Positions 20,203-30,254 of a stretch of DNA of 64,000 nt are shown in pieces (positions within the stretch are counted from its first letter, which is position 1; every line of letters begins with the position of its first letter). The notes below the pieces were generated by a model. It was not told where the DNA came from. It worked only from the letters and a program-made list of their open reading frames with translations, and ran no database searches. The stretch covers positions 11,110 to 75,109 of the forward strand of contig CALOBA010000050.1 in NCBI GenBank assembly GCA_942491465.1, in the 5' to 3' direction. Made by a program: the position numbers and the translations under genes. The stretch comes from CALOBA01 sp942491465. GTDB taxonomy: Bacteria; Pseudomonadota; Gammaproteobacteria; Chromatiales; Chromatiaceae.

Positions 20203-21051
20203 CTAGGGCACAACCTCAACCCGCAGCTGCAGGCCATCGAAACGCGAGCCGCGGGCGCTGCCGGCGGACAGCAGCCCGCGCCTCGACCCCGCGGCGTCGG
20301 TGCGCGACCGCCCCAGGTCGATCCACTCGCCGAGCCGGCCGCTCACCCGCGTCTCGAGCACCACCTGGTCGAGGGCACCGCGCCGGTCCGGGCTCAAGCT
20401 GGCCTCCGCCGCGCGAATCTCGATGCTGACCCGCTCCCCCTGCACCCGCGGCCGGACGTAGAAGCCGCTGCCGCTGGACCGGTAGTCCACACCGCGGCGG
20501 GTCACCACCCCCTCGGGTCCGACATAGCGCTCGCGATAGCCCACCGGATGCTCGCCGCCGACGGCGATGAACCCCTCCTGGCCGTCCAGCACCCGCAGAC
20601 GCTGTACCACCGTGCTGCCCCGGGACGCCGATTTGGCCAGGGCCCAGGCATCAGATCCCGACGCCCCATGGCCCCGCGACGACTCACCGATGCGCACCCG
20701 CCCCTGGTCGCCGACGCGCTCATCCACCCGCACCCCGACGTCGACCCCGCTGGCCGAGCGCGCCCCCGCGCGGCGCACCTCCACCAGCAGGTTGCGTGCA
20801 GGCAGGTCCAAGCGCCGCAGGGCCTGGCGAATCTCCGCCAGGCCCTGCGGCGAGGCCCGCACCAGCAGGCTGGCATTGACCCCGCTGACGCTGCCGCCGG
20901 GACCGGCCAAGGGTGCGAGCACGGGCGCGAGGTCCTCGGCGAAGCGATGCTGCAGATCGATGATCGTCAGCGGATAATCCGCCATGGCAACGAAGCCGAG
21001 CAGCAGCAAACAGCAACCGACTAGAGATTTGGTGACGATTCCGGAAGGCAT
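20203..21051 (-). CDS. Exported secretin N-domain-like protein (NolW-like)
   Basis: 282 residues from the ATG at 21051 (alternatives at 21078 and 21099). Signal peptide: LVGCCLLLLGFVAMA. The mature start YPLTIIDLQHRFAEDLAPVLAPLAGPGGSVSGVNASLLVRASPQGLAEIRQAL follows the N1/NolW ring-building domain of type II/III secretins and PilQ, with the 'LLVRA-I-ALRRLD' pattern. The rest (about residues 90-282) is beta-rich (VDYRSSGSGFYVRPRV, VSGRLGEWIDLG) and lacks the multimerising secretin pore signature by eye. It could be an accessory subunit or a truncated secretin. It stands alone and is transcribed convergently with the response-regulator gene. Confidence 0.65.
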   Translation of the reverse strand: MPSGIVTKSLVGCCLLLLGFVAMADYPLTIIDLQHRFAEDLAPVLAPLAGPGGSVSGVNASLLVRASPQGLAEIRQALRRLDLPARNLLVEVRRAGARSASGVDVGVRVDERVGDQGRVRIGESSRGHGASGSDAWALAKSASRGSTVVQRLRVLDGQEGFIAVGGEHPVGYRERYVGPEGVVTRRGVDYRSSGSGFYVRPRVQGERVSIEIRAAEASLSPDRRGALDQVVLETRVSGRLGEWIDLGRSRTDAAGSRRGLLSAGSARGSRFDGLQLRVEVVP

Positions 21052-21140
21052 GATGGCGGTACCTGTGGACCTGAGCATTATCGGGGCCCCAACGACCAAG
21101 AACCCGACCCCACCGGTGGCTGGAGCGACCTATAGATCGA

Positions 21141-21494
21141 TCACCCAACGGGGCATTTGTTGCCGTCCGCGTCGATACAGACGAAGGTGACGGTGGTGGA
21201 AAAGATCTCGGGGCGAGTGCCGTCGTCGTTCCCCAGGACGCGGGCGCTGACGCGATAGCTGACCGAGGTGCGCCCGGTCCGCACCTTCTCGACGTCGAAC
21301 AGCAGGATGCTGCCGAGCTCTACGCGCTGCTTGTAGCTGACCTGCTCCATGCCGGCGGTGACGAAGGTCTTGCCCGGGTGCTCCAGCCGGGCGCAGATGT
21401 AGGCGGACTCGTCGACCCACTTCAGCATCGCCCCGCCGAAGAGAAAGCCGTAGTGGTTCAGATGCTCCGGCATCACCAGTTGGTAATTCTGCAA
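21141..21494 (-). CDS. Hotdog-fold acyl-CoA thioesterase
   Basis: 117 residues. The N-terminal motif NHYGFLFGGAMLKWVDESAY is the classic hotdog thioesterase signature, with the helix carrying the catalytic Asp/Glu. VTAGMEQVSYKQRVELGSILLF and ARVLGNDDGTRPEIFSTTVTFVCID supply the following strands. Such enzymes hydrolyse acyl-CoA to free acid plus CoA; YciA and 4HBT-II members are similar in size. The chain is slightly short at the C-terminus. It is a single gene on its strand, with the ubiD gene divergent. Confidence 0.8.
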   Translation of the reverse strand: MQNYQLVMPEHLNHYGFLFGGAMLKWVDESAYICARLEHPGKTFVTAGMEQVSYKQRVELGSILLFDVEKVRTGRTSVSYRVSARVLGNDDGTRPEIFSTTVTFVCIDADGNKCPVG

Positions 21495-21752
21495 GGTGGG
21501 TCTCCCGTTTGCGACGCACGAACGCCTCGTGCCGGCCTGTATGATCGCGCATCGCTCCTGTGCGAGGAAGCCGTCAGTCGCTTACCCCGCAAATCTTGAA
21601 CAAACGGTCGAAGAAATTTCGATGCACAGCCCTCAAGCAGGTCCTCCCGTTCCGGCTGCGCCGTGTTGGATGTCCTGCGCCCCCCCCGGCGCTATACTCG
21701 CCTGCCTCCCGGCCGATACGGCCAGCAACCGGCAGCAAGCGACCCCAGCCCT

Positions 21753-23219
21753 ATGAAGTACCGTGACCTTCGCGATTTCATCGACCAGCTTGAGAGCCGC
21801 GGCCAGCTGCGGCGCATCGGCGTTGCGGTGGACCCCTACCTGGAGGTCACCGAGATCTGCGATCGCACGCTGCGCGCCGGCGGCCCGGCGCTGCTGTTCG
21901 AGCGCCCGAAGGGCTCGGACATCCCGCTGCTCGGCAACCTGTTCGGCACCCCGGAGCGGGTGGCCTTGGGCATGGGCGAGGAGTCGGTGGAGGCCCTGCG
22001 CGAGGTCGGCCGACTGCTGGCCTTCCTCAAGGAGCCCGACCCGCCCAAGGGCATGCGCCAGGCCTGGGAGAGCCTGCCGATCTTCAAGAAGGTGTTGGAC
22101 ATGGCGCCGAAGGTGCGCCGCAATCCCCCGTGCCAGGAGGTCGTGATCGAGGGCAAAGACGTCGACCTCGGCCGGCTGCCGATCCAGCACTGCTGGCCCG
22201 GCGACGCGGCACCGCTGATCACCTGGGGCCTGGTCATCACCCGCGGCCCGGATAAATCCCGGCAGAACCTGGGCATTTACCGCATGCAGGTGTTGGGGCG
22301 CAACCGGGTGATCATGCGCTGGCTCGCCCACCGCGGCGGCGCGCTCGACTTCCGCGACTGGCAGCGGGCGCATCCGGGCAAGCCGTTCCCGATCTGCGTC
22401 GCCCTCGGGGCCGACCCGGCGACCATCCTCGGTGCCGTCACGCCGGTGCCGGATACGCTGTCGGAATACGCCTTCGCCGGCCTGCTGCGCGGCAGCCGCA
22501 CCGAGCTGGCGCGGGCCAAAGGCGCGGACCTGCAGGTGCCCGCCAGCGCCGAGATCGTGCTCGAGGGCCACCTGCACCCCGACGACATGGCCGACGAGGG
22601 CCCGTTCGGCGACCACACCGGCTACTACAACGAGGTCGACCGCTTCCCGGTGTTCACCATCGAGCGCATCACCCAACGCCGCGCGCCCATCTACCACAGC
22701 ACCTACACCGGCCGCCCGCCGGACGAGCCGGCCATCCTCGGCGTCGCCCTGAACGAGGTCTTCGTACCCATCCTGCAAAAGCAGTTCCCCGAGATCCAGG
22801 ACTTCTACCTGCCCCCGGAGGGTTGCTCCTATCGCCTGGCCGTGGTCAGCATCAAGAAGCAATACCCCGGCCACGCCAAGCGCGTGATGATGGGGGTCTG
22901 GTCGTTCCTGCGCCAGTTCATGTACACCAAGTTCGTCATCATCGTCGACGACGACTGCAACACGCGCGACTGGAAGGACGTCATCTGGGCCATGACCACG
23001 CGCATGGACCCGGTGCGCGATACCGTCACCATCGAGAACACGCCCATCGATTACTTGGACTTCGCCTCTCCGGTCTCCGGCTTGGGCTCCAAGATCGGCT
23101 TCGACGCCACCAACAAATGGCCCGGCGAGACCAGCCGGGAATGGGGCCAGCCGATCCGGATGGACGCAGCGGTCAAGGCGCGGGTCGATGCGATCTGGGG
23201 ACAGCTCGGGATCGATTGA
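21753..23219 (+). CDS. ubiD: UbiD, 3-polyprenyl-4-hydroxybenzoate decarboxylase
   Basis: 488 residues from the ATG at 21753 ([22 protein letters not shown]), close to E. coli UbiD (497). It uses prenylated FMN to decarboxylate the ring during ubiquinone synthesis. Typical stretches are present: [104 protein letters not shown] and [16 protein letters not shown]. The reading frame is intact. UbiX, which makes the prFMN cofactor, is not in the window. A strong hairpin just past the stop lies between ubiD and the convergent RNA-binding-protein gene. Confidence 0.95.
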   Translation: MKYRDLRDFIDQLESRGQLRRIGVAVDPYLEVTEICDRTLRAGGPALLFERPKGSDIPLLGNLFGTPERVALGMGEESVEALREVGRLLAFLKEPDPPKGMRQAWESLPIFKKVLDMAPKVRRNPPCQEVVIEGKDVDLGRLPIQHCWPGDAAPLITWGLVITRGPDKSRQNLGIYRMQVLGRNRVIMRWLAHRGGALDFRDWQRAHPGKPFPICVALGADPATILGAVTPVPDTLSEYAFAGLLRGSRTELARAKGADLQVPASAEIVLEGHLHPDDMADEGPFGDHTGYYNEVDRFPVFTIERITQRRAPIYHSTYTGRPPDEPAILGVALNEVFVPILQKQFPEIQDFYLPPEGCSYRLAVVSIKKQYPGHAKRVMMGVWSFLRQFMYTKFVIIVDDDCNTRDWKDVIWAMTTRMDPVRDTVTIENTPIDYLDFASPVSGLGSKIGFDATNKWPGETSREWGQPIRMDAAVKARVDAIWGQLGID

Positions 23220-23255
23220 GGCCGCCGCGCTGGAGCGTCGTCGCGATCGACCAAC

Positions 23256-23288
23256 AAAAAATGCCGGCCCGCGCGGGCGGGCCGGCAT
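23256..23288 (-). terminator. Intrinsic terminator of the RNA-binding-protein gene
   Basis: A perfect 12-bp stem (ATGCCGGCCCGC / GCGGGCCGGCAT) with a GCGG loop at 23261-23288 is followed on the minus strand by a run of six T (23256-23261). It lies 27 bases past the stop of the RRM gene. The stem may also end ubiD transcription from the other side, though that side lacks a T run. Confidence 0.85.
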
Positions 23289-23314
23289 GTGCGTCCGGCT
23301 CGATTATGAAGCGG

Positions 23315-23581
23315 TTAGAAACGCCGCGGCGGGCGCTCGGTGCGGGGCCGGGCCTGGTTGACGGTCAGCTTGCGCCCGTCCTGGTCGCTGTCGTGCAGGC
23401 CGCTGATGGCCTGCTCGGCGGCGCCGTCGTCGGGCATGTCGACAAAGCCGAAGCCCTTGGACTGACCGGAGAACTTGTCCGTAATGACGTCCGCGCTTGC
23501 CACTTCGCCGTATTCGCTGAACAGCTCGCGCAGGGTGTCATCGGTGACGCTGTATTTCAGGTTGCCTACGTAGATCCTCAT
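23315..23581 (-). CDS. Single-RRM RNA-binding protein
   Basis: 88 residues from ATG at 23581. RNP2 IYVGNL is at residues 3-8 and RNP1 KGFGFVDM near residues 42-49; both aromatic RNA-stacking positions are kept. An Arg/Pro tail ends the protein (RPRTERPPRRF). Stand-alone RRM proteins of this type in bacteria bind single-stranded RNA and are often cold- or stress-induced. It is monocistronic, with its own terminator and a long gene-free upstream region. Confidence 0.9.
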   Translation of the reverse strand: MRIYVGNLKYSVTDDTLRELFSEYGEVASADVITDKFSGQSKGFGFVDMPDDGAAEQAISGLHDSDQDGRKLTVNQARPRTERPPRRF

Positions 23582-24020
23582 CGCTCGATACTCGACACAT
23601 GCGTGCATTGAACTCGCGAGCACCGACGACCGATCAACGCACAAATCGGCAGCCGGTGAACGGCATCAGATGCCGTATCCCTGCGGAGCCGGCCAAAGGG
23701 GCCGGCCCGCCAGCGTTGGTGTCGTCGAGCACGCCGGGGAGCGGTCGCATTGCTTGCGGCGGGGCGCGGGATAGGGGCTGGGGCCTGGGGTGAGATCAGC
23801 GTCGGTGTGACGCGGCGGGCGAGGATGCCCGCGCAGACCAGCACGAAGCCAAGCGAGGCCCCGGACGCATTCACCGGAGCAATGGGCGGATATCGCTTTC
23901 CTGAGACGGCTTGGATTCAGACCCCTGATTCTGCTAACGCTGGTAGTGGAATGGACTCTAGTCGAACCTCGGCACAGCGTCAACAGCGCGCCACGCGGTT
24001 GCGCCCGCGCACGTCGGCCC
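23582..24020. other. Gene-free stretch upstream of the RRM gene
   Basis: No credible protein was found in about 440 bases on either strand. A GC hairpin (GCCGGCC-aaag-GGGCCGGC) lies near 23690-23710, about 110 bases before the RRM start, and could act in its 5' leader. Nothing else was recognised. Confidence 0.4.
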
Positions 24021-27000
24021 TCAAACGCGGGCGGCAGCGCCCAGATCATGGTCGTGAAAGCCGTCCTCGCCCAAGGCCTCGCGGGCCAGGTCGCGCAGAT
24101 GGCGGTGGTGGGTGAAGAGCAGGACCTGGGTCTGCAAGGCGAGCTCGCGCAGCATCGGCAGCACGGCCAGGCAGCGACGGTCGTCGAAGGTCATCAGCAG
24201 GTCGTCGAGGAGCATCGGCATCGGCTCGTGGTGGGCCAGATGGCGCTCGACGGCGGCCATGCGCAGCGCCAGGTAGAGCTGATCGCGGGTGCCGTCGCTC
24301 ATGCCCTCGACACCGACCTCGGCATCGCCGCGCAGCCCCACCAGCACCGGGGTGTCGTCGCCGGCGAAGGCGGTGCCGAGCCCGTCGAAGCTGGCGGCGG
24401 TGGCACGTCGGAACAGCACCCCGGCACGGGCCAGCAGCGGGCCTTGGCTGTCGCGGCGGTGGCGCTCGATGACCTCCCCCAGCAGCCGCAGCGCCAGCTG
24501 CAGGCGCAGATAGCGGGCGGCGTCGCGACGGATGCGCGCGGCGGTGCCCTTGGCGTCCTGCAGATGGGCGGCGGCGTCGACGCCGGCGCGTTCCAGCCGG
24601 GCCTGCTCCGCGCCGGCCTCATGCAGCGCGCGCAGGGCCTGGTCGCGCTCGCGCTGGAGCCCGGCGATGGCCTGGTCGAGCCCTTGGCGCTCAGCCGCCA
24701 GGCCATCGGCATCTTCGCCACGCACGCGCTCGATGAAGGCGTCCAGCGGCTCGCCGCGGGCCACCGGGTACAGGCTTTGGCGGCGCTGCTCGATCTCGGC
24801 GTCGATGGCGCGGCGCCGTTTGAGATGTTCCAGCAGCGCCGCCAGGTCCTGCTCGTGGGCGATGCCGGCGCGGGTCAGCTGCGCGGCCAATCGGCGCTCG
24901 TCCGCGGCCAGCGCGGCGCGCGCCGCCGGCAGCCGTTCGCGCTCGTCGTCCAGGTCGCGCCGGGCCGCATCCTGGCGGACCTTGCGCGCGCGGGCCTCGG
25001 CCAAGGCCTGCCACAGGGCTGGCGCGCGGGCGTCGGCGCTGCCGGCGGGCAGGTCGACGACATCGGCCAGGGCCTGGACCTTGGCGTCGTAGGCGGCGAT
25101 GTCCTGCTGCGTTTTGGCCAGGGTGTCGGCATCGGCCCGCCAGCGGTCGTAGACGGCCACCAGGGCGTTGCGCTGCTCCAGCAGCTGGAGCACGGTGGCG
25201 GTGTCGGCATCCGCCGGCAGCGCCAGCGCCCGGCAGCGTTGCTGCCAGGCCGAGCGCGCCTCGGCCTCGGTCTGCGCCAGCGCCGGCAGCGCCGCTTCCA
25301 GCGCGGCCAGGTCGCCGCGCTGCTCGCGCAGGCGCTCGCTCAGCTGCTCGCGGGCGCCGCGGGCCTGGTCGGCCGCGCGGATCTGCTGCTGCGCCGCCGC
25401 ACGCAGGGCCGCAAGGTCGTCGCCCGGGGTATCCGCCAGCAGCGGGCGCAGCACCGCCAGGGCGGCGTCGATGCTGTCCCCGGCCTGGGTCTGCTCCGCG
25501 GCCGCCGATTGCCACAGCGTAAACGCCTCGCGCAGCGCCAGCCAATGATCGCGCCATTCCTGCATCTGCGCCGGCGGGCCGGGCTCCAGGCCGCAACCGG
25601 CCCAGGCCTGCTGCCAACGCCGTTGCCAATGGGCGCGGGCGTCTGCGGCATCGGTGCGGGCCTTGCGTGCGCGCTCGGCATCGTCGGCGGCGCTCTGTAT
25701 CTGCTCGCGCAGGGTCTCGGCGCGGGCCACGGCGTCGGCGTCGGCGCGCAGCCGGTCGGCGATCTGGTCGGCGTGGTGCACGGCCTGCGGGTAGGTCTCG
25801 GCCAGGGCGGCATCGTCGGGCTGGCGCTCGCCGGGGCCGTCGCGCCAGCGGGCGACGACGCGCTGCCAGGTATGGTCGCGCTGTGCGCGGGCCTGGCGCA
25901 GGTCCTGCTCCGTCGGCAGGACGCCGCGACGCTCCAACCGTTTGAGATCATCGCCCAGCCGACGACCGCGGGCCTGCGCATCGTCGGCATCGGCGCTCGC
26001 CCGGACCAGGTCCGCATCGATGCGGGCGTCCTCGTCGGCGCATTGGCGCAGCGCCGCCATCGGCGGTACCGGCAGCGCGCAGGCAGCGGCCGGCTCCTCG
26101 GGGGCGCCGGGCAGGAGCTGGCGCTTGGCGGCGCAGTCGCGGGCCGCCGCCGCTAGGCGGGTCTCCAGCTCCGGCAGACGCGCGGCCTGCGCCGCCGCGA
26201 CCTCGGTGCGCGCCAGGGCGTTGCGCAGCGGGGTCGGGTCGGCGACGGGGATGGCGTCGAGCCGGGCCTGGAGCTGCTCCAGCGCATGCCGGTGCTCGGC
26301 CAGCTTCCGGCGCTGGGTGCGGGTCTCGGCCGTTGCCCCGTCCAGGACGGTGGCGGTGGCGCGCAGCGATAGGGCGGCCTCGGCGTCGGCGCGCAGGGAC
26401 TCGACCGCCGCTGGGTCGTCGTCGACGCCGAGGGCGCGCCTGCCGGCCGCCAGCTCCGCGGCCAGGCGGGCCTGCTCGGCGGCCAGCGCGGCACGCGCGT
26501 TGCGGCGCTCGCGCTGCACGGCGAGGGCCGCGTGCAGCGACTCGATCTCGCCGGCCTGGTCCAGCAGGCGCTGGTCCGGGCGGTTGTGCTCGACGCGCTC
26601 GCGCAGCCGGGCGATACTCCGCTCCAGATCGGTGCGGCCGTCGCGGGCCCGATTGCGATCCGCCTGGGCCTGCTCGGTCTCGTCGATGAAGCCGGCACCG
26701 CAGTCCGGCAACGGCGGCAGCTCGGCGCGCCGCCGTTCCTGCTCGGCCAGGGCGCCGATGACCGGCAGCGCGTCGAGGCAGCGCTGCACCCAGTCGCGCC
26801 GCGCGTTGTGCTCGCGCAGCGTCTGCTCCAGCCGCTCCCGCGCCGTCTCGGCCGCAGCCACCGCGCTCAGGGTCTGCTCCCAATCCTCCGGGCGCACCAG
26901 GGCGTCGCGGCTGGCCTCCAAGCCTTGCTTGTACTCGGCCAGCAGCGGGCGAATGCTGACCCCTTTGCTCTTGCGGCCGTCGAACAGCGCGGCGGCCTCG

Positions 27001-27500
27001 GCCTCCAGCGCCTCGCGGATGCGATGCACCGGCGTGCCGGCCAGGCTGGCGGAGAACAGGGCCTGGCCGATCTCGCCCTTGCCCTGCAGCAGGGCCTCGG
27101 CGCCGGCGCGCAGGCGATCGGAGTCCAGCGCAAACACCGTGGCGAAGAGGTCGCGGTCCACGCCGCCGAGCAGGCCGCCCAGGGCATCCTCCGGCAGCGG
27201 CGCGCCGTCGGCATCGAGCAGGGTGTTCTTGTTGCCCTTGCGGCGCTGCACCGCGAGGGAGCGGCCGTCGCGCCCGACCAGGGTTGCGGCGATGCGCAGG
27301 GTGCGATACTCATGCAGGAAGGCGTCGGTGGTCTGCCCGGGGATGCCGTAGAGCAGGTCGCCGACGGCGCGCAGCAGCGAACTCTTGCCGGCCTCATTGG
27401 GGCCGAAGATCAGGTGCAGGTCGGCGCGGTCGGCGGACAGGTCCAGGGCGAAATCGGTGAACGGCCCGAAGGCCGGGGCCGCTAGGCGGGCGATCCTCAT
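24021..27500 (-). CDS. YhaN-like SMC/Rad50-type ATPase
   Basis: 1159 residues. P-loop GPNEAGKSS at 33-41 within an N-terminal ABC half that also has LHEYRTLRIAATLVGRDGR and AVQRRKGNKNTLL. A very long Ala/Arg/Glu/Gln-rich coiled coil runs from about residue 190 to 1000. The C-terminal half has MSDGTRDQLYLALRMAAVERHL (signature) and MLLDDLLMTFDD (Walker B). The layout matches YhaN/SbcF and Rad50-like proteins, which gate a partner nuclease on DNA ends. The start codon overlaps the stop of the phosphoesterase gene by 4 bases (ATGA). The frame is intact over 3.5 kb. Confidence 0.9.
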   Translation of the reverse strand: MRIARLAAPAFGPFTDFALDLSADRADLHLIFGPNEAGKSSLLRAVGDLLYGIPGQTTDAFLHEYRTLRIAATLVGRDGRSLAVQRRKGNKNTLLDADGAPLPEDALGGLLGGVDRDLFATVFALDSDRLRAGAEALLQGKGEIGQALFSASLAGTPVHRIREALEAEAAALFDGRKSKGVSIRPLLAEYKQGLEASRDALVRPEDWEQTLSAVAAAETARERLEQTLREHNARRDWVQRCLDALPVIGALAEQERRRAELPPLPDCGAGFIDETEQAQADRNRARDGRTDLERSIARLRERVEHNRPDQRLLDQAGEIESLHAALAVQRERRNARAALAAEQARLAAELAAGRRALGVDDDPAAVESLRADAEAALSLRATATVLDGATAETRTQRRKLAEHRHALEQLQARLDAIPVADPTPLRNALARTEVAAAQAARLPELETRLAAAARDCAAKRQLLPGAPEEPAAACALPVPPMAALRQCADEDARIDADLVRASADADDAQARGRRLGDDLKRLERRGVLPTEQDLRQARAQRDHTWQRVVARWRDGPGERQPDDAALAETYPQAVHHADQIADRLRADADAVARAETLREQIQSAADDAERARKARTDAADARAHWQRRWQQAWAGCGLEPGPPAQMQEWRDHWLALREAFTLWQSAAAEQTQAGDSIDAALAVLRPLLADTPGDDLAALRAAAQQQIRAADQARGAREQLSERLREQRGDLAALEAALPALAQTEAEARSAWQQRCRALALPADADTATVLQLLEQRNALVAVYDRWRADADTLAKTQQDIAAYDAKVQALADVVDLPAGSADARAPALWQALAEARARKVRQDAARRDLDDERERLPAARAALAADERRLAAQLTRAGIAHEQDLAALLEHLKRRRAIDAEIEQRRQSLYPVARGEPLDAFIERVRGEDADGLAAERQGLDQAIAGLQRERDQALRALHEAGAEQARLERAGVDAAAHLQDAKGTAARIRRDAARYLRLQLALRLLGEVIERHRRDSQGPLLARAGVLFRRATAASFDGLGTAFAGDDTPVLVGLRGDAEVGVEGMSDGTRDQLYLALRMAAVERHLAHHEPMPMLLDDLLMTFDDRRCLAVLPMLRELALQTQVLLFTHHRHLRDLAREALGEDGFHDHDLGAAARV

Positions 27501-28747
27501 GCCTCGCCCCCGGTGTGGCGCAGGGATTCGAGCAGCAGTGCCCGCACCTCGCCGATCAGCGCCGCGCGGCCTGGTGGCGCCATGGCGTCCTCCAGCCCGT
27601 GGCGCAGTTCGGCGGGCAGGCTGCCGAGTAGCTCGCGCACCGCGGGCGGCGCCTCCAGCGCCATGGCCTCCTCATCGAGGCCGGCAAGCAGGATGGCGGT
27701 CAGCTCATCGCGCTCGGCGAGCACGGCCAGGTCGTAGACCGGCGTGGTGGCCGACTCCAGTTCCTCGATCCAGATCCGATCGCCGCCGACGGTCTGTCCG
27801 CGGGCCTGGCACTGGGCGCGCCACCCCGGCAGGTCCCGGGCCAGCGCCCCGTGCAGCGCGGTGCTGCCGATGAGCACCAGCCGCGCCGCGAGCAGGCGCT
27901 CGTCGGCCGCGTCCAGCGCCCCGGCCAGCGCATCGCCGATGCGGGCCAGGGCCTGCTCCTGCGCATCGACGTCGGTCAAGTCCACTTCCAGACGCGCCCA
28001 ACGCACCACATCCAGCGGCCGGTGGACCGCATCGACCACCTCCAGCGCGTCATTCACGCTCACCAGCTGGCAGCCGCGGGGGCCGCTCTCGCGCACATGC
28101 CGGCCCTGCAGATTGCCGGGGAAGACCACCCAGGGGTCGCGGGCGAGCACCTGCGGCTGGTGCACGTGGCCCAGCGCCCAGTAGTCGTAGCCCTTGCCGG
28201 CGAGGTCCGCCAGCGTGCACGGGGCGTAGGTATCGTGGCCCGGCGCACCGGTCAGGCTGGTGTGCAGCAGGCCGATGTTGAACCGCCCCGGGGACGGGCG
28301 CGGATACTCCGGCACCAGGTTCTCCGGCAGCTTGCGGTTCGGGAAGCCGCGGCCGTGGATGGCCACCGGCAGGCCGTCCACCTCCCGTGTCTGGGGCGCG
28401 CGGGTGGAGAAGGTGTGCACGTTGTCCGGCAGGTCGAGCCGACGCGTCAGCGTGGATGCGGCATCGTGATTGCCGGCGATCACATAGACCGGGATGCCCG
28501 CCGCGCGCAGCCGCACCATCTGCCGGGTGAAGAACAGCCCGGTGCTGAAGTCCCGCCAGTCGCCGTCGTAGAGGTCGCCGGCGATGAGCACGAAGTCCAC
28601 CGCCTCATCGACGGCCAGGGCGACCAGTTGCTCGAAGGCCCGGCGCGTGGCCCCGCGCAGCAGCCCGACCGGCGCGCCCTCGTAGGCGTCGAGGCCGAGC
28701 AGCGGGCTGTCGATGTGGGTGTCGGCGGTGTGGATAAAGCGGAACAT
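27497..28747 (-). CDS. YhaO-like DNA repair metallophosphoesterase
   Basis: 416 residues. Calcineurin-type metal motifs are in order: FIHTADTHIDSP (DxH), LIAGDLYDGDW (GDxxD), VIAGNHD (GNHD) and ALGHVHQP (GHxH). This matches SbcD/Mre11/YhaO nucleases that trim DNA ends with an SMC-like ATPase. The YhaN-type gene follows with a 4-base overlap, giving the standard pair. The C-terminal 170 residues form a capping domain (RIGDALAGALDAADERLLAARLVL). There is no RecBCD or AddAB nearby. Confidence 0.9.
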   Translation of the reverse strand: MFRFIHTADTHIDSPLLGLDAYEGAPVGLLRGATRRAFEQLVALAVDEAVDFVLIAGDLYDGDWRDFSTGLFFTRQMVRLRAAGIPVYVIAGNHDAASTLTRRLDLPDNVHTFSTRAPQTREVDGLPVAIHGRGFPNRKLPENLVPEYPRPSPGRFNIGLLHTSLTGAPGHDTYAPCTLADLAGKGYDYWALGHVHQPQVLARDPWVVFPGNLQGRHVRESGPRGCQLVSVNDALEVVDAVHRPLDVVRWARLEVDLTDVDAQEQALARIGDALAGALDAADERLLAARLVLIGSTALHGALARDLPGWRAQCQARGQTVGGDRIWIEELESATTPVYDLAVLAERDELTAILLAGLDEEAMALEAPPAVRELLGSLPAELRHGLEDAMAPPGRAALIGEVRALLLESLRHTGGEA

Positions 28748-28774
28748 CGGTGGTCGGATCGCGGGCGAGGGGCC

Positions 28775-30001
28775 TTAATCGGGCCGCGCCACCGCAACGC
28801 GGTTGCGGCCGCCGTGCTTGGCGTTGTAGAGCGACTGGTCCGCGGCGCGGTGCAGCTCCTGGGGCGAGCCGATGGCGGCGGCCTCGCTGTTGGCAACGCC
28901 CAGGCTGATGGTGACGGGGCCGGACAGGTCCGGAACCTCCCGCGTCAGATCGAGTTCCGAGACCGCGCGGCGCATCTGTTCGGCGAGCATCGCGGCACCG
29001 CCGGTTGGCGTCGCCGGCAGCAGCACGGCGAACTCCTCGCCACCGATCCGCGCCACCAAGTCGCCCGGACGGCGCAGCGCGCCCTGCATCGCCTGCGCCA
29101 CCGCGTGCAGGCACTTGTCGCCGGCGACATGGCCGTAGCGGTCGTTGAATGCCTTGAAATGGTCGACATCGGCGATGATCAGCGACAGGCTGCCGCCTTC
29201 GCGCTGCGCCCGCCGCCATTCCCGGTCCAGCATTTCATCGAAGTTGCGCCGGCTCGCCACCCCGGTCAGCGCATCCAACCGCAGCATGCGCGTCAGCGCC
29301 CGTTCGCTCTTGATGGCGGCTTTCAACTTGAGCTGCAGCCGCACTGAACGTCCGAAGAAGCCGGCCATCTGTCGCGCCGAGAGCAGCATGGTGAAGCCGT
29401 AGATCAGCATCATCAGCCCCATGAATAGGTGGGTATGATCGCCCAAGGCCAGATTGCGCGCACTGATCGCCACGATGATCGGGAGTGCGAAACAGGCGTA
29501 GTTGCGCTCGGTGAACGCCAGCAGCGGCACCGCCCCCGCGACCATGCCGCCCAGGGCGAAGGCGAGCAGGACTTGATGCATAAAAGAGGTGGGAGCAAAC
29601 AACCACAGGGCCGCAGCTGCCCAGGCCAGGCCCGCGGCACAACAACCCGCCGTGAACCAACCCGCCCAGGCCCGGGTCCCCCGTGCCTGCTTCGGGGTGC
29701 GTCGGAACAGGACCATGGTCGCGGCGCGCGCGGCGGTGACCAAGACCAAGACCAGCAACCACAAGACCAGAAGATACCGGTCGACCTGCCCGGACAACAG
29801 CAACACCAGCAGAACGGCAACCATCAGGCTACCGAACAGGCCCACTCCAAGCGCTCCGTAGGAGTGCTCCAATTGAACGGCCCGAATGTCCGTCAAGCGT
29901 GGACTGCGGATATCCACGGATCGACTGGCGTTCTCCATCCCGGACCCCGACCTCAAGCGGTTTCGAAATGAACACTGGTTCCGGAACTCTAGCAAGTCCA
30001 T
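28775..30001 (-). CDS. Membrane-anchored diguanylate cyclase (GGDEF)
   Basis: 408 residues; an alternative start at 29938 (MENASRS) would remove 21 residues. About six transmembrane helices (for example LGVGLFGSLMVAVLLVLLL, YLLVLWLLVLVLVTAARA, LIYGFTMLLSA) form a sensor region over residues 50-212. A helical linker leads to the catalytic domain at about 240-405 with DALTGVASRRNFDE, DHFKAFNDRYGHVAGD and active-site GGEEF (320-324). An RPGD inhibitory I-site (311-314) is five residues before it, so product inhibition by c-di-GMP is expected. It lies just upstream of the YhaO gene in the same direction, with 27 bases between, but functional linkage is doubtful. Confidence 0.92.
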   Translation of the reverse strand: MDLLEFRNQCSFRNRLRSGSGMENASRSVDIRSPRLTDIRAVQLEHSYGALGVGLFGSLMVAVLLVLLLSGQVDRYLLVLWLLVLVLVTAARAATMVLFRRTPKQARGTRAWAGWFTAGCCAAGLAWAAAALWLFAPTSFMHQVLLAFALGGMVAGAVPLLAFTERNYACFALPIIVAISARNLALGDHTHLFMGLMMLIYGFTMLLSARQMAGFFGRSVRLQLKLKAAIKSERALTRMLRLDALTGVASRRNFDEMLDREWRRAQREGGSLSLIIADVDHFKAFNDRYGHVAGDKCLHAVAQAMQGALRRPGDLVARIGGEEFAVLLPATPTGGAAMLAEQMRRAVSELDLTREVPDLSGPVTISLGVANSEAAAIGSPQELHRAADQSLYNAKHGGRNRVAVARPD

Positions 30002-30254
30002 AAGCTGCGGGGCGGGACGTGGGTCACGATGCCGAGAAGGCCTCCGGTCAGGGTCGCGGTCTGGCCGACGCCGGGGGGATGGTCATTGCCTGGACGCGCC
30101 GCGCGAGGGCCGACCCACCGGAGCCGACCGCATGCTCAGTTGCCATCGCCCGGGGCGGGCATGACGGGATGGAGCGGGAACAGCTCGGGGAGGGTGGGGG
30201 CTTGCGCTGGTGCCCGCGATACGGACGGCTCGGCGTCGGCGCTGGCGGCAATGC

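Noticed and set aside
23946..26156. 736-codon + strand open frame
   Set aside because: Antisense shadow of the yhaN-like gene; composition follows from its coiled-coil codons and no family resemblance is seen.
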